NCBI GenBank assembly: GCA_030490835.1
Contig: CM059973.1
Span: 81,855,221 to 81,919,220, forward strand
Direction of reading: 5' to 3'
Origin: Annona cherimola
Lineage: Eukaryota; Streptophyta; Magnoliopsida; Magnoliales; Annonaceae
DNA: 64,000 nucleotides
Below the pieces are notes generated by a model. The model did not search any database. It saw only the letters and a program-made list of their open reading frames with translations, and was not told the DNA's origin. A program made the translations under genes and the position numbers. Of the stretch, positions 23,801 through 34,908 are shown in pieces; the stretch's first letter is position 1, and each line of letters starts with the position of its first letter.

Positions 23801-26800
23801 GACCTGAAAAGTAGAAGACAATTTCCCACCAATTCTAAGAAGAAAAAAAAAGAGTGATATACAACTATGAAAAACATGCCAGCAGAATGCACAGAAGAAA
23901 AAGGATAAAGAATAGTAGAAGTCAGTGAGCAAGTCAGATATCAATTAAGAAGATTTACGCAGGCAAACAGTCTAAACAATCAATAAACTACCTCATTTAC
24001 AACTAAATGAAGGCTGGAAATGCAGAAAGAAATGTGGTTCAACAAAGAAATGGTTTTTGGTGATATTAAATTCCATTTGTTGTAGTGTTAATTTCCCTGC
24101 AAACGTGTAGAGTTTTTGTGTAATAGACATGTTTGGCAGACATCTTTATCAATAATGGGTCCACCTTTAAATTAGGTCTTTTTAATTCGAGTTAAAGATT
24201 GACCATGGTGATGAACTGATTTGTATCAGGTCATTCCTAACATAAACACATGAATTCTATTACAGAGGCCAAAGAAAAATGATCCAGATTGTCAGACACA
24301 TGTCAAGCCTGGTCCCCCCTACTTGACAAAGAATCAATTATGCATCATCCCAACATGGGTTATTAAGCATAAGCAACACCATTGAAATAAAGTTCATTCA
24401 TTAAGGACAAATTGTATTTTAGCTGGGTGACATGCTAGGAATTCATATTCTTTGGTGTCAGCGAGTTTCTTTTGTGGCCATTCTGTTATTTACCAAATAC
24501 TGGCAGTAATTAGTATCCTTGCATGACAAGGAATGCACAAATTATGCTACTTTCTGCAGCGTTTTCATTGGAGACATTGTCATTCCTGAATTAGAAAGCG
24601 GATAAATTCCCAAAAGACACAAAAACCAATAAATGCTGCCAATTCTTCAGTAAAATCTATCAAGCTGTTTTACAATAATTTGATCAAGAATTCTTTACAG
24701 CATCTAAAAATTTTAGCATAAGGCAATCTCCTAAAATTATAGATGTCATAAGATCAGATATTTCAATAGCAGTCAGCCAAGAATGAAAACACCACCAGAA
24801 AAGGGCCAAACATGCTCCACCTATAGGGTCACACTTACGCCAGCAACCAACTTAGAATATCATTCCTCCAGTTATACAAGCCAAGTAACTAGTAAGGGAT
24901 GAGCTAGCTGCAAAGAAAATACTGGAATAATTTTAAACCAAAAAAACTTATTTAGATAACGCAATATTTTATTTGCTAGATAATAACTCTGTTGCACTAA
25001 AAAGCAAACAATTTTATGGCTCGTTTCCTTGCATGTGATAAGATGGGGGGAAAACAGGGAATGCAAGACATGCATTGAAAATTATAGGTTATAAGAGTAT
25101 CACCGATTATGTAGCCAATCAAAATCAAACAGGTAAAAACTGAAAGTAGTCAATAGAGCATAGTATAGCCAAATTATGATGAACACCGCATCAGTCTAGC
25201 TCTTGGTGCAAGATTCATGCCAAGATGCATTCAATACTAAAATGAGCCCATGAGGATCAAATTTCACTCTTAAGTATCCTAAGTATGTAGACACCAATCT
25301 AAAACAGTTCTCTCAGACCTATGTCGATTAAGAGTTGCACCTCATGTAGGTCATAGGGTAAATCATTTATAAAAGAGGCATGTCGTTAAGTGTCACAGTT
25401 CAGATTGTCTATATGATTCAATACTGCATGCTGGCCTAAGATTCCAGATTTAATAGCCTAACCCCACGCTATGAAGCCACAGTCAAGCTAACCAAACTAA
25501 AACAAAACAGAAAAGAATTGAAAATTAAGCAACACAAGCAACTTGCAGGAAAGCAACGGAACCCCAACCTTCACAAAGGAACCAATGCCTTTATACATAG
25601 TATACAAGGCTTGCCCACGGCTCTGCAGCACAACACTTAAAACCCCTCCTTAAGTCCAGTTACTTATAAATGAAAGTCAAGAATATATATAGTATTCAAA
25701 AGCTAATCATCTAGACATATGTCAAATCTAACTCAAGCCATATTTCTCACTTCCATGACACCAATGTGTACTCCTAGAACACATGTCCTCCTCACATCAA
25801 GGGGAGAGGGGTGACTATGTGCTTTCCTTCTTAAAGATAGTAGCTTAATCATCTAAGACCTGGTCTAAGCCTCATCAACATGTGCACCACATAAGCATCA
25901 CATATAGCATAGCTATCTAAATCATCACCGTGCTACAGCAGTGCTGTTTGCCCATCATGCACCAAGCTCACTCGATACAAGCCTCATTGCACTACTCAAT
26001 AAGGTCAATATACATCAATGTCTAACACACAATGTGCATTGCCGATGCAATCCGCATTCTCAATCTGCACCAAGTCCATGATGCATCTTGCATCCATGAT
26101 CCTGCACTTAGAATTATCTCGTGATTCTGCCTCATCATGACTCTATGATCCGTCCATGGACTCGTCCTATGTCCATCTAAGACTTGTATCATAATCACCA
26201 TATGCCAACAATCCCGCTTCATGATTCCTCATGAACCATTTTGACATACCTCGTTACTTCTTGCATTGCTTGCATCATGCAAGCGATCCATATGGGTCAT
26301 TCGCTCCACTTCAAGCAATCCACTAAGTAGGGTCGTTACACCAAGCACGAAGGACATCCTAGATTCTTAGTGCTAACATCACTTGACCTCTTCCATCTCT
26401 CTATTCCTCAACCTTCCTACTCCATCAAAACTCTTATCAAGTATTGGAGGAATGTCATAGCACAGTCTCCCAAACTCCTAGTGCCTTTTGAATTCACTTT
26501 GTCTTGTTGCAGCCCAATGCTTCTAAGTGAGATTCTGTTTTATATTGCTCCAATTTTGAGCATCAACAATGCTATTGGGCTTATAATGAGTTTTGAACAA
26601 GCAAACTCTTGTTTTGTGGAATATTCTGAAATAGGGTGAAATAGCCTAACCTATATGTAGTAACATCTAACCAAAAAGAATAAGATTGATCAATTACGAC
26701 ATCGACTATCTACCTTAAATTGGGAAAAATTATTGGGAGGCTGCAAATATATCTTCTTTTGGGTAATGTAAAATTTCAATCCTTCAAGAGGTTTTTTTTT

Positions 26801-27152
26801 TTTTGTTTTTTTTTGTTTTTTATTTTGTTGGTTTTGAACTTGCCTGGGAGTCTGTTTGAACTTGGGTTGGGTCTTCTCCATCCTAACCTTATTTGTAGAA
26901 CTTCATTCCAGCCCAACCTCTAACTCTATTTTTCAAACCCCAACCCTAAACTAACCCTATACAAATCAGTTCTGTTCGGGCTACAAATTGGATTAATAAA
27001 CTGCTCAAATTATAGAAACCAAATAACATTCAAGGTGACAATCAGTAGCATTCACAGTAGCATTTTTACCTAACATTTACTGTGGCAATTCCAAGTTTCC
27101 AAAGATGCTATTGAAATCATACAATCAAAAACACGAGGAACAAATCTTACAT
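17890..27152 (-). CDS. CRS2/PTH-like: Chloroplast CRS2 / peptidyl-tRNA hydrolase-like protein, nine exons
   Basis: Coding exons on the minus strand: 27151-27152 (AT of the start codon), 23602-23803, 23386-23470, 22550-22617, 21257-21307, 21089-21162, 18652-18710, 18489-18565 and 17890-18006. All introns are GT-AG and all phases agree, giving 244 residues. Residues 1-44 form a Ser/Arg-rich transit-peptide-like start (MSLLHVSSIPC...). The Pth fold follows, with GLGNPG at 54-59, GTRHNVG at 64-70 (catalytic His67), YMNFSGES at 112-119, YDEMSLPNGV at 138-147, GGHGHHNG at 154-161, GVGNPPGTMDMKAFLLQKF around 181-199 and the clade-typical end RFNLSQKYKYHKV. In plants this clade holds CRS2, which promotes splicing of chloroplast group II introns with CAF proteins, and true chloroplast peptidyl-tRNA hydrolase. 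Residues equivalent to E. coli N10, H20, N68, D93 and N114 are kept. I cannot separate the two functions from sequence alone. Introns 3 and 6 carry transposons. Confidence 0.9.
19273..20460. mobile_element. hAT-like element inside intron 6 of the CRS2/PTH-like gene
   Basis: Left end TAGGGGTGCAACTTGGTTGG at about 19274. The right end on the minus strand reads TTAAGTGCGCAACTCGGCC, so both ends share GTGCAACT with a small indel. Several GGGTTGGGTTT/AACCCAAACC words near both ends are the family's subterminal repeats. About 1.2 kb with no transposase frame. Related end fragments occur near 26.8-26.95, 46.1-46.19, 58.44-58.98 and 62.0-62.15 kb. Confidence 0.5.
22682..22992. mobile_element. Foldback element FB1 with TGCACCCGGGTGCA ends, in intron 3
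   Basis: Two long arms in inverted orientation around a centre near 22865. Both ends carry the perfect palindrome TGCACCCGGGTGCA next to GATCCT. The left end has the palindrome twice, 11 bp apart. The arm core reads AAGTGTTAATCTAAGTGTAT and its inverse, with GTGGCATTTTAGGTAATTT at the centre. It sits only 65 bp before the exon 4 acceptor of the CRS2/PTH-like gene. No coding capacity. Family relatives: 50832-51122, 51515-51853, 59571-59810 and 60886-61295. Confidence 0.8.
23804..27150 (-). other. Intron 1 of the CRS2/PTH-like gene
   Basis: 3.35 kb between the donor GTAAGATTTG (first base 27150) and the acceptor CTTTTCAG (last base 23804). It contains no open frame of interest. A fragment with GGGTTGGG/CCCAACC words at 26.8-26.95 kb resembles the hAT-like family in intron 6, and a T run sits near 26.79-26.82 kb. 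Confidence 0.75.
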
Positions 27153-27870
27153 TTCAGTCGTTTCACGTCGGAGGCGAACCGTCGGAGCAGGGAGGGACAA
27201 TGAAACGGAGTAGAAGAGGAGGAAAAAGAAGGAATAAACCGAACAGGGGAAGAGGAAATGAGGAGTGAGGAAGTAGGGGCGAAGAAGAAGAAGAAGAGAA
27301 GAAAGGGAGAGGAAGAAGGGAAGGTCGTATAGGGAGATGACTTCTAGCAGCTGCTGCAGGAGCGTACGGGGTGCAGCCGAAACAGTGGAATGGGTTGCTG
27401 GACGGAGGTGAGGATGGAAGCCGGGACGGCGAGATGGGTCGTTGCGGACGTATTTGATACAGCGACAGGGAGGGAGGTGAGTCACTTGACGGCGTGGATG
27501 CCGAAGACTTGCGAGGAGAGGAGAGGAGAGGGAAAGGGAAAGCCGGAAGTGACGGGCCTGGCGGCAAAGTATTGTTGGCAACAGTAGAGGCCGGAGGGAA
27601 AAGGATAAAAGGCTCGGAGACGAAGATAAAAAAGAACACGAGATAGGCGGATGATGACGATATCTCCCGCCCGCTCATGAATACATGACATATCAGTCGG
27701 AACGAACGAACGAACAAACAATTGTCAGGTACTAAAACTGTAATAGTAAAACAGCAAAACGATTTTTTTTTTTTTTCGTGGGCAGTAGTCATGTGCGGCA
27801 TTCAGTACTGCGCCATAAGATTATTTTAATTTTTTTTTTTGTTGAAATTTTGGGAGCTTAAGGAAAAACT
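27153..27870 (-). promoter_or_regulatory. 5' leader and promoter region of the CRS2/PTH-like gene
   Basis: A GC-richer, strongly pyrimidine-biased stretch on the coding strand, for example the CTTCTTCTTCTTC runs near 27.28-27.30 kb. Such Y-patches are common around plant transcription starts. The frame that leads into the split ATG is also open upstream to an ATG at 27581, so a 143-residue N-terminal extension is formally possible. That extension is Leu/Ser/Pro-rich and low in complexity, and I judge it untranslated leader. A TATA-like AT-rich motif lies near 27.89-27.91 kb but would imply a very long leader. Confidence 0.45.
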
Positions 27871-28189
27871 TTTTTCCGTTTCTTTCACATTTTTTATATT
27901 ATAAATTATTTTTAATTATTTATTCATATTTTTCTGTCCTACTATTTTGTTTATTTAAAATTATATATTTTACCTCTCATCATTACTAGTATTATATTAC
28001 ATCACACCCTATTTAATTCAAAAAAATTTCGACCTCCCGTATATACCTTTATTAATATTTTAAATTTATTCAATATTTTATTTCAGTGAAAACATAAATT
28101 TTTGAGGTGTCAGTATCCTCATTCACCACGTGATTGCCCTTTATATATTTAAAAGAAAACAATTCTCCTTGATGATTAAGAAGTTTACA
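27871..28189. other. AT-rich spacer, no gene
   Basis: AT-rich spacer between the promoter region of the CRS2/PTH-like gene and the TRM pseudogene. Nothing is recognised in it. Confidence 0.5.
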
Positions 28190-29640
28190 TGATTGCCTAT
28201 TATCAGTTCTGGCCCGAATACTTTCAATTGTAGGAGCTGGATTTATTGACCATCTTTTCCGGTTCTTCACAGCTATATTACACTTGTCACTTGCTTCTCT
28301 GGGGAGTCTTGACCCAGTGCTGATGAAGCTTATGTTCAACGAAACAACATCGCCCCCGATTTTTCTACAACTCCTCAACTTGGGTTTGTGTGGAACCTGA
28401 TGATCCTTTACTTCTTCTATTTGATTTTGCTTCTCATTGTTCTGCTTTATTGCTTGTTGTTGGGACTTGCACAGAGAGTTTGGCGTGTAGTGATTTTGAT
28501 CCCTAAGATCAAATGTATACGAGGCTGCTTCTTTAAACGCGACAAAACGACCTTTAAGACAGGCCGAGGCATTCGTCCATCAAAGAATCCTCCTATCTTC
28601 TGCAGCTTTTCAGGCCTTGAGTCCCCCTTTGCTTGTCCCTTCTCTGGACTGGAACTGGAATACTCTTGGCCTTCGTAATTATACGTATCTTCAGTCCTCA
28701 CATGGCTATCATCAACCTGTTTCCTAGATTTCCCTTCCTCATCGCTGCAAAGCTTTCGTTCATCTCGGCGCAGCACTGCTGGCATGTGTCCACATTCCGT
28801 TGTTTCGTTCAACAGAGTCATTTGTTTTCCCGCCATTTAGAGAACCCCCACGGTTTTCATCAGCGATCTGTCATTCAGAAAACAGATAACCGAGAATTAG
28901 ACAGTTAGACCTGTTCTGCTACCGTAATTTTCGACTTCGAATTCGACATTTTGAAAATTTTCTTCTCTCCCAGTATATAATAACTCCACTTTTTATCTTC
29001 AAATACATAAGAAACCTAATTTTCCTCATTATCATCTTATATATACCTATTAGCCTCCGACACACACACTGGAATCTACAGTGCAAATTTTATAATTTCA
29101 CTCATCAGTGAGGTGCAGACCAAAGACCTCTGTCGAAACATAAATAAATAAAATAAAAATTCTAATATTGTAACTTGCTTTGATTTAGACTGACAGAAAC
29201 TGTAAACGTGGGCCGAAAAAGAACCCTTTTTTTTGGGGTCACTTTCTTCATTAATTCTTAGAAAAGAATACCATAACTATGCAATTTGTATTCGTAAGCA
29301 GATATCCACGTAGCATTGGAAGCTCGGCCACTGGCAATTTGTTATCACCGTCAAATTTCTTCCAAATGGGCTTGGTTTATAGCGGCCTGGGACGACAAAA
29401 AGAGAGCTGTAAAAAAATTTTCTTTTTTTGTTTTTTGTACAAATCTTCTCAAGTAATTAGCACAGCGCAGTGGGTTTTCCCAAAAAAGAGGCTAGGAAAA
29501 GATATACCTGGAGCTGGAGGGGGCAGTTTCTTGGAGAAAAGCTTCTTCTTCGCCAGTCGACTCATCCAGTAGAAGAACTGGAAAAAGATACCGACCCAAC
29601 TACCAGGCCGCTGCAGCCGCTTAACCGTTTTCCTGCTCAT
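28190..29640 (-). pseudogene. Truncated pseudogene copy of the TRM-like gene at 40.8-48.3 kb
   Basis: Segments match the live gene in order. About 29504-29640 corresponds to exon 1 (KTVKRLQRPGSWVGIFFQFF against KTVTTLAVAEKRPQRPGGCV and VGIFFQLF), 29340-29390 to exon 2, 28530-28877 to the start of exon 3, and 28190-28510 to the middle of exon 3. Lesions: an insertion of about 5 nt that shifts the frame in exon 2; loss of the conserved APGLVARLMGLES block (the text jumps from NGM to PAVLRRDERK); an internal deletion joining sequence equivalent to about 44.52 kb with about 43.97 kb in the live gene; no downstream part of exon 3 and no exons 4-5. Between exons 2 and 3 the spacing is only about 0.45 kb, against 3.0 kb in the live gene. 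Unlikely to make a working protein. Confidence 0.88.
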
Positions 29641-29975
29641 TTTGATATCTTCCAACCCACTGGAAATTGCCATGATGTACAAAAGCGAAATTCACATTTT
29701 GACCAAAGAAATCCTAAATAAATTCACGCTACTATTAATCACTGATAAAGCGCACGTCATCTTCAGTAAACGGCTGTTATGCACTGAGACAGGAAGCCGG
29801 TTTTTTTTGAGTAGCCAGTCCGCTCAAAGGAATCGATCCCGGATGCAAGGGGCAAGAGTGCCCACGTGGGCCACCAACTGCCCTAAGGCAGATGCTCAAC
29901 AGGAAGCCAGTTTTAAGATCCAAAGATGCAGCATAACAGGGGGTGGGCGGGGCGGGGGTGAAGGAAACCAACTGG
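29641..29975 (-). repeat. Duplicated upstream region of the TRM pseudogene
   Basis: Matches the 5' flank of the live TRM-like gene. The words AAACGGC, AATGC or TATGC, then GAAGC(C/T)GGTTTT at about 29.77-29.81 kb correspond to 48.53-48.57 kb, and CAGTTTTAAGATCCAAAGATG with GCATAACAGGG near 29.91-29.94 kb corresponds to ATCCAAACATGTAGTCTAACAG near 48.57-48.59 kb. Homology stops at an A run near 29.99 kb, where a transposon is inserted. Confidence 0.65.
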
Positions 29976-30011
29976 CCTCATTCAGAAGTAAAAAAAAAAA
30001 AAAAAAAAAAA

Positions 30012-30797
30012 GAGTTTTTCTCAAATATACCCATCAAGTTTTACCATATTTTCAAACATGCTTACTATGTTTTAAAAATTCCAAATATACCTACTAAGTT
30101 TTGACAAAATTCCAAATACACCCAAGCCGTCACTGATTGTTACGTTAATTGACGGAAGCGTTGTGCAATGGCCGGTAATTTTTCAGAAATGTCCAGATTG
30201 CCCCTAGTGTGAATAATAAAAGCTCAAATAGTTTTTCACTTAAAGAGAGTAGCAGCGTGAGAGATTGGAAGGAGGAAGGAGCGGTGCATCGTACGGCTGG
30301 TGATTTCAGGTATTCGTTTCATTTTTTTGATGCTTTTGGGCATATCCTAAATTGATATCCTCTATGCTATTGTTAAATTTCGACTCCGGACGTTGAATTT
30401 TAGAGCTTGCAATATAGTATTTCCTTTCATATCATTCCACTGAACTCGGAAGTAGTCTGTCATAAATGGTATGGGTTATGTCAGCCATTGCACAACGCTT
30501 CCGTCAATTAAATCCCAAAATAATATTTTTTCATTCCGTCTATGCTATGGTATTTTTGGTATTTTTTCCTGTTGGTTTAAAAAATGATAAATACAGAAAG
30601 GATGCATTTAGAAAACACGTGAATTCCCCCTTTTCGATTTAGCCCTAGGTCATGGGCAACTTAGTTATTTCACGTTCTTTAAAACGCCGTTTGTACACAT
30701 CAATGACGGCTTAGGCGTATTTGGAATTTTATCAAAACTTAGTGGGAATATTTGGTATTTTCGAAACTTAGCGGGCATATTTGAAATTATGATTAAA
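30012..30797. mobile_element. Mutator-like non-autonomous element, copy M1
   Basis: Long terminal inverted repeats of about 120 bp made of short units (CAAATATACCCA, CCAAATATACCTACTAAGTTT and GCCGTCA) at the left, and their inverse at 30.69-30.79 kb. Interior landmarks shared with copy M2 (55075-56060): TTTGATGCTTTTG, CATATCATTCCACTGAAC, CTGTCATAAATGGTATG and GAATTCCCCCTTTTCGATTT. Inserted beside a run of more than 20 A bases at its left edge. No coding capacity. Confidence 0.8.
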
Positions 30798-32060
30798 CCG
30801 GAAAAGCAAAAAAAAACGTTGCGTCACCGGCCAAATCGCCAATGTGCTAAAAATCTTAGAAATTCGGGCGGGTTATACGGGTGCTGATCAGGTGCACGGG
30901 GGAGCATTGAGCCGGGTGCATACCCATCGGCATCGGAGCTTGTCTCCACCATACCCATCAAATTTTGCTTCCTCTAGTTTCGCCAGCAATCCATACAATG
31001 AAATCGCACCCTTCCAACATCTACCCAATCATGAAAATTGCAGTCTTCAATCGGCGGCCTCCAATTTGCAGCAAAGATGCAATTCGAGCAGCAATGGAGG
31101 AGTCGCACGATCACAATTCCATCTGATATGACAATCAAAAGGGGTTTGGATTCATAACACTAATGACGGTAGGGAAGATCTGTTCGTCCATCAGACTTCC
31201 ATCTGATTTGATGGTCATTGGAGCTTGTTAGAGGGCGAGATGGTGGAATTCGAGGTGGAGCGCGGTGCCGCGGCAATGACAAGAGGACAAAGGTCGTCGA
31301 TGTCAGTAGTTCAAATGGCAGGAACCTCTTAGGTGGGGGCGGCAGCGACGAAGAGGGAGACAATAAGGAATTTTCCAACAAGAGGTGAAGGAGGGGCGGC
31401 GGCAATTATAGATGCAACATGCAAGTATGGGAGAGGAGAGAGAAGGGGTGATGGTGGCAGTGACCGCAAATGAAGCTGCGGTGGCGGTGAAGAGACCGAG
31501 GAAGATCAGAATTTTGAAAAAAATAATGCATCTGATCATGTCGGCACGGGAGTAATTTTAGGTGAAATGTGTTGGTGTATGAGAAATTCTTAAAATACTC
31601 ATAGGTATAAAAGAAATATTAGGTAACTGTTGTTAGTACCTGGGGAATTTTTTCAATTTTGAGATAAACATGGAGCTAGTCTTAGAGTTGGCTTTGAGAC
31701 GGCGACTAAGGGAAAAATTGCAAGAGTTCTAAGAATTTATATAGATATCAAATATAAAAACATATTTATACTAAAACAAAACACAAATAAATATAGTATA
31801 ATATATTAAAATAGGTTTATCTCATTCAAAATAAATTTTGACATTTTAAATATTTTTCTAAAAATAATAATATTTTCTACCAGTATTTCCCAATTGTTTA
31901 AAAAACTTCAATTATACATAAGAGTTATACATATATATATATGTATATGCAAATATTTCTTATTAATTCTTGTATTGTTGATATAATTAATCGTAAATAA
32001 TGTGAGGATTTTAAAAGAAAATGAGAATAAGATTTTAAAATATGTTTATAATTTTAATCA
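30798..32060. other. Intergenic; GC-richer patch with low-complexity frames, no gene
   Basis: 30.84-31.55 kb is less AT-rich and contains frames on both strands (30844-31131 plus, 31160-31539 minus) that are rich in Ser, Pro, Leu or His and have no recognisable domain. It may be the interior of a decayed transposon that captured genic sequence, but I find no ends. 31.7-32.06 kb is AT-rich. Confidence 0.4.
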
Positions 32061-32561
32061 ATGAATATGTCGGGGCAGGTCCTGATTCTTGAAGTCAAGA
32101 TATGATGGTCAATTCATGTTGATCCTATTTTTAAATTCAAGTTAAAATTTTTGAACCATCCTTATAACGAACAAAAAATTAAATTTTAACTAATCAAAAA
32201 CACATCAAGTCGCGGGTGGACCTGCCCTACCTCAATTCACACCCCCATCAGTAAGCTACAAAAGCCAAGACCAAGAACATTGCTGTTTTGGGCCTATTAT
32301 TTTGGCCAACTTTCAAAAGTAGCATTGACATCCAAGGGTTCCACTGATGTGTCGTTGGGCTACGTTTATGTATTTTGGTCTAACCATGGACGAGGCATAT
32401 TTTGATAAACCCTTGAAATCTTGAATGTTGTAATTTTCTATTATATAATATAACTTTTCAAATTAGCAATACAAATGATTACATTTTTATTTCATTTATT
32501 CATCCCATCCAAGCTTTCTATATGCAACTGAGCAGCTCAATCTTTCATTTCACTAATAAAG

Positions 32562-32790
32562 CTATGAGAGTTATAGCCTCATAGTAAACTCACTGGTTAA
32601 ACAAGAGTGTAGTCACGAGTTCGATACTTGCCAGTTGAAAGTATAATTAAGTAAAATTTTACAGTTTAGACTCCTTATAGTGGGGAGTTTATAATTTCCC
32701 CTAGGGGTTTAGGAAAAAAATTTTATCTATAAATTTGGTATAAGGGTAAGCATATGCTTCATTGTAATATATGGATGACGTGATGTACCT
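32562..32790 (+). mobile_element. tRNA-derived SINE-like element (S2)
   Basis: A-box-like TAGCCTCATAGTAAACTCAC near 32576 and B-box-like CGAGTTCGATACTTG near 32616-32630, spaced as in a tRNA. The tail then contains TATAGTGGGGAGTTT and CCCCTAGGGG. The sequence differs from S1 and S3, so this is another family or a very old copy. Confidence 0.45.
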
Positions 32791-33240
32791 AAAAATATCA
32801 GAAAAAAAGTTTCGTCCAAAAAAAGATGTAAATGACCCATTTGAAAATTATTAAAATCAATCTTATAGAATGGTTTTACTTATGTCTTAATTTAAAGTTG
32901 TATTTTTAATATCTAAGCTATTTAAAATTTCATTCTTTTTTATTAAATTATTGTTCAGAGGATTGTTACATTTTTAATGCGACTTGACCTAAGAATTTTT
33001 TTTATAATTTACTCATGAAACGTTTATTCTTTTAAGTAAATATGTTCCATCTACAACTTTTATGGAGATGATTTTTTATCCCACGGTAAAATAAATAATG
33101 TTGAATAACGTAATTATTTTTTATTTCAATATCAAAATGGGGTCTCATCCTCGCGATTACTCAAAGTACATTGAAGCGTGACCCAACAAGAAAATCCAAC
33201 CAAATGTATTGTTTAACGTTATTGATATCAAAAAATATAT
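32791..33240. repeat. Decayed MITE core (family P/Q-like)
   Basis: Degenerate matches to the P/Q core: AAAATCAATCTTATAGAATGG, TTTTTAATATCTAAGCTATT and an ATTATTGTTCAGAGGATTG stretch in the expected order. Ends are not definable. Confidence 0.35.
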
Positions 33241-33242
33241 GG

Positions 33243-33485
33243 TTTAACATCATCAGTTTTATCATAGTTACAAAAATCATTTTAATCAAAATTTTAATAA
33301 TATCAGTTTTATCATGGTACCAAAAATTATTTCAACCAAAATCTTAATATTATTAGTTTTATTATGGTAAGAAAAATCATTTCATCAAAATCTTAACAAT
33401 ATTAATTTTGCGATGGTGCCAAAAATTATTTCAACCAAAATCCTAATATTATTAGTTTTATTATGGTCTAAAAAATCATTTTCAT
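33243..33485. repeat. Tandem repeat, about 50-bp unit, 4-5 copies
   Basis: Successive units follow the pattern AT(C/T)AGTTTTAT(C/T)ATGGT, then AAAAAT(C/T)ATTT and AACCAAAATC(T/C)TAAT. Units alternate between two slightly different forms, which suggests expansion of a dimer. Confidence 0.8.
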
Positions 33486-33629
33486 CAGAATCTAGGATGA
33501 GTCTTACCTACTTAAAAATGCGTGTAATTATGTGTAAGTTGTGAAAAACAATTAAATTGATTAATAGATAAATTAAAATATTATAATAATTTATAAAACC
33601 ATTTGTCTCCCTAAGAAAAATATTATGGT

Positions 33630-33903
33630 ATATTTGTTTAGCTATAAAATGGTTAAACCAAAATTTTTCACTTTACACAAGTATCATATTTTTAATTATT
33701 TCTTCACATGTTCTTATACAATTATTTTACTTTTCAATCATTTCTACACAATTACCCAAATAATTAATATATCTATTTTAATTTTATTCTTTTTACTACT
33801 ATCATTACCCCTATCATATTACATTATTTTCTCTTATTTAAAAAACTTTTATACTAAAAATTTTTTTTATCTAAAAGTTTTATCATTTCTCAAACACACC
33901 CTT
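33630..33903 (+). mobile_element. Tourist-like MITE (family T), degenerate copy
   Basis: Contains the ordered family T landmarks AATTATTTCTTCACATGTTC, CTTTTCAATCATTTCTACAC and ATTACCCCTATCATATTACA and ends CTCAAACACACCC. The left terminus has decayed to GGTATATTTG. See 45714-45994 for the clean copy. Confidence 0.7.
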
Positions 33904-34205
33904 TATATATTTAAATATCAAACTAACACTTTTGAAGTTAACATATAAATCAAATAATTTTATTTATTTGAAAATATTCAGAGTTCAAACTGCAACAAAA
34001 TAAAAACTTTTAGTATTTAGAAGCACACATGGAAACTTAGAAGGTTTTAAATGCAAAAATGCCAAATTAGTGAAATAACAGTTATGTTTTTAAATTTTAT
34101 TATAAGAAAAGTTTTCATATGATATTATGTTTATTACATTCGAATATATATTTTACCGCAAATAACATTAAATACATTCAATGCAAAAGATATTTGCAGT
34201 AAATT

Positions 34206-34908
34206 TTTTCAGGTAGTTTGCTAATATATTCATAATTATTTATATATCAATATTGTTTCACAAATTGCATATTGTCCTCCAAATTTTCACAAAAATTACT
34301 TGTGTACCTATGTTAATGGCTGACATTTAATAGAAGTACATGGGTTGTTAAATAAAAAAGGTTAATTTGCAGATATACTCACTTAGTCTACCGTTATTTA
34401 TCAATATACCCACACTGTTTTATAAATTATATATTATCCTCACAAAATTTCACTAAAATTGCTTACATACCCATGACATCTCTTTGTCATCAGAATTATT
34501 AATGTATGCATTAAGTTTTGAATAATGATAGAAATGGTTCTATTGAAAGCTATATTAGAATCCCACAGTTTATAAAATATTCGGTCGTGCAAGTGGAAAG
34601 GATTTACCTAGGGGTAACACATCGACAGCTAACATGATATACGCAAGCAATTTTGATAAAACTTTATAAGAATAATATATAATTTGTAAAATAATGTAGA
34701 TATATCAACAATTAGCGTCCAACTAAGTAAGTATATCAATAGATTACACTTTTTTATTGACACAACAATTAAATATTAGCCGTTAATGTGAGTACGCAAG
34801 AAATTTTGGTAAAATTTTATAGGGACAATATGCAATTCGTGAAAGAATTTGAATTTATCAGTAATTAGCATCAAACTAAATGCGCATATCGGCAAATTAC
34901 CCATTTTT
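34206..34908. mobile_element. Nested pair of long-inverted-repeat (Mutator-like) elements
   Basis: Outer arms: about 34206-34358 and, inverted, about 34749-34908 (shared TTGCATATTGTCC, AAAATTT and a GGCTGACATTTAAT or GGCTAATATTTAAT word). Inner element: about 34369-34748, with TTTGCAGATATACTCACTTAG inside its left end and its diverged inverse CTAAGTAAGTATATCAATAG at the right. The two elements resemble each other and the 11.77-kb element in having arms built around CATATTGTCC/TATACCCA words. No coding capacity. Confidence 0.6.

Noticed and set aside
27163..27801. 212-codon minus-strand frame beside the CRS2/PTH-like gene
   Set aside because: Ser/Pro/Leu low-complexity translation in a pyrimidine-rich leader; it is out of phase with the gene's splice donor and fits promoter or leader composition better than protein.
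30844..31539. Several 80-95 codon frames on both strands as possible genes
   Set aside because: Low-complexity His/Ser/Pro/Leu translations overlapping on opposite strands, no splice-linked exons, no homology recognised.
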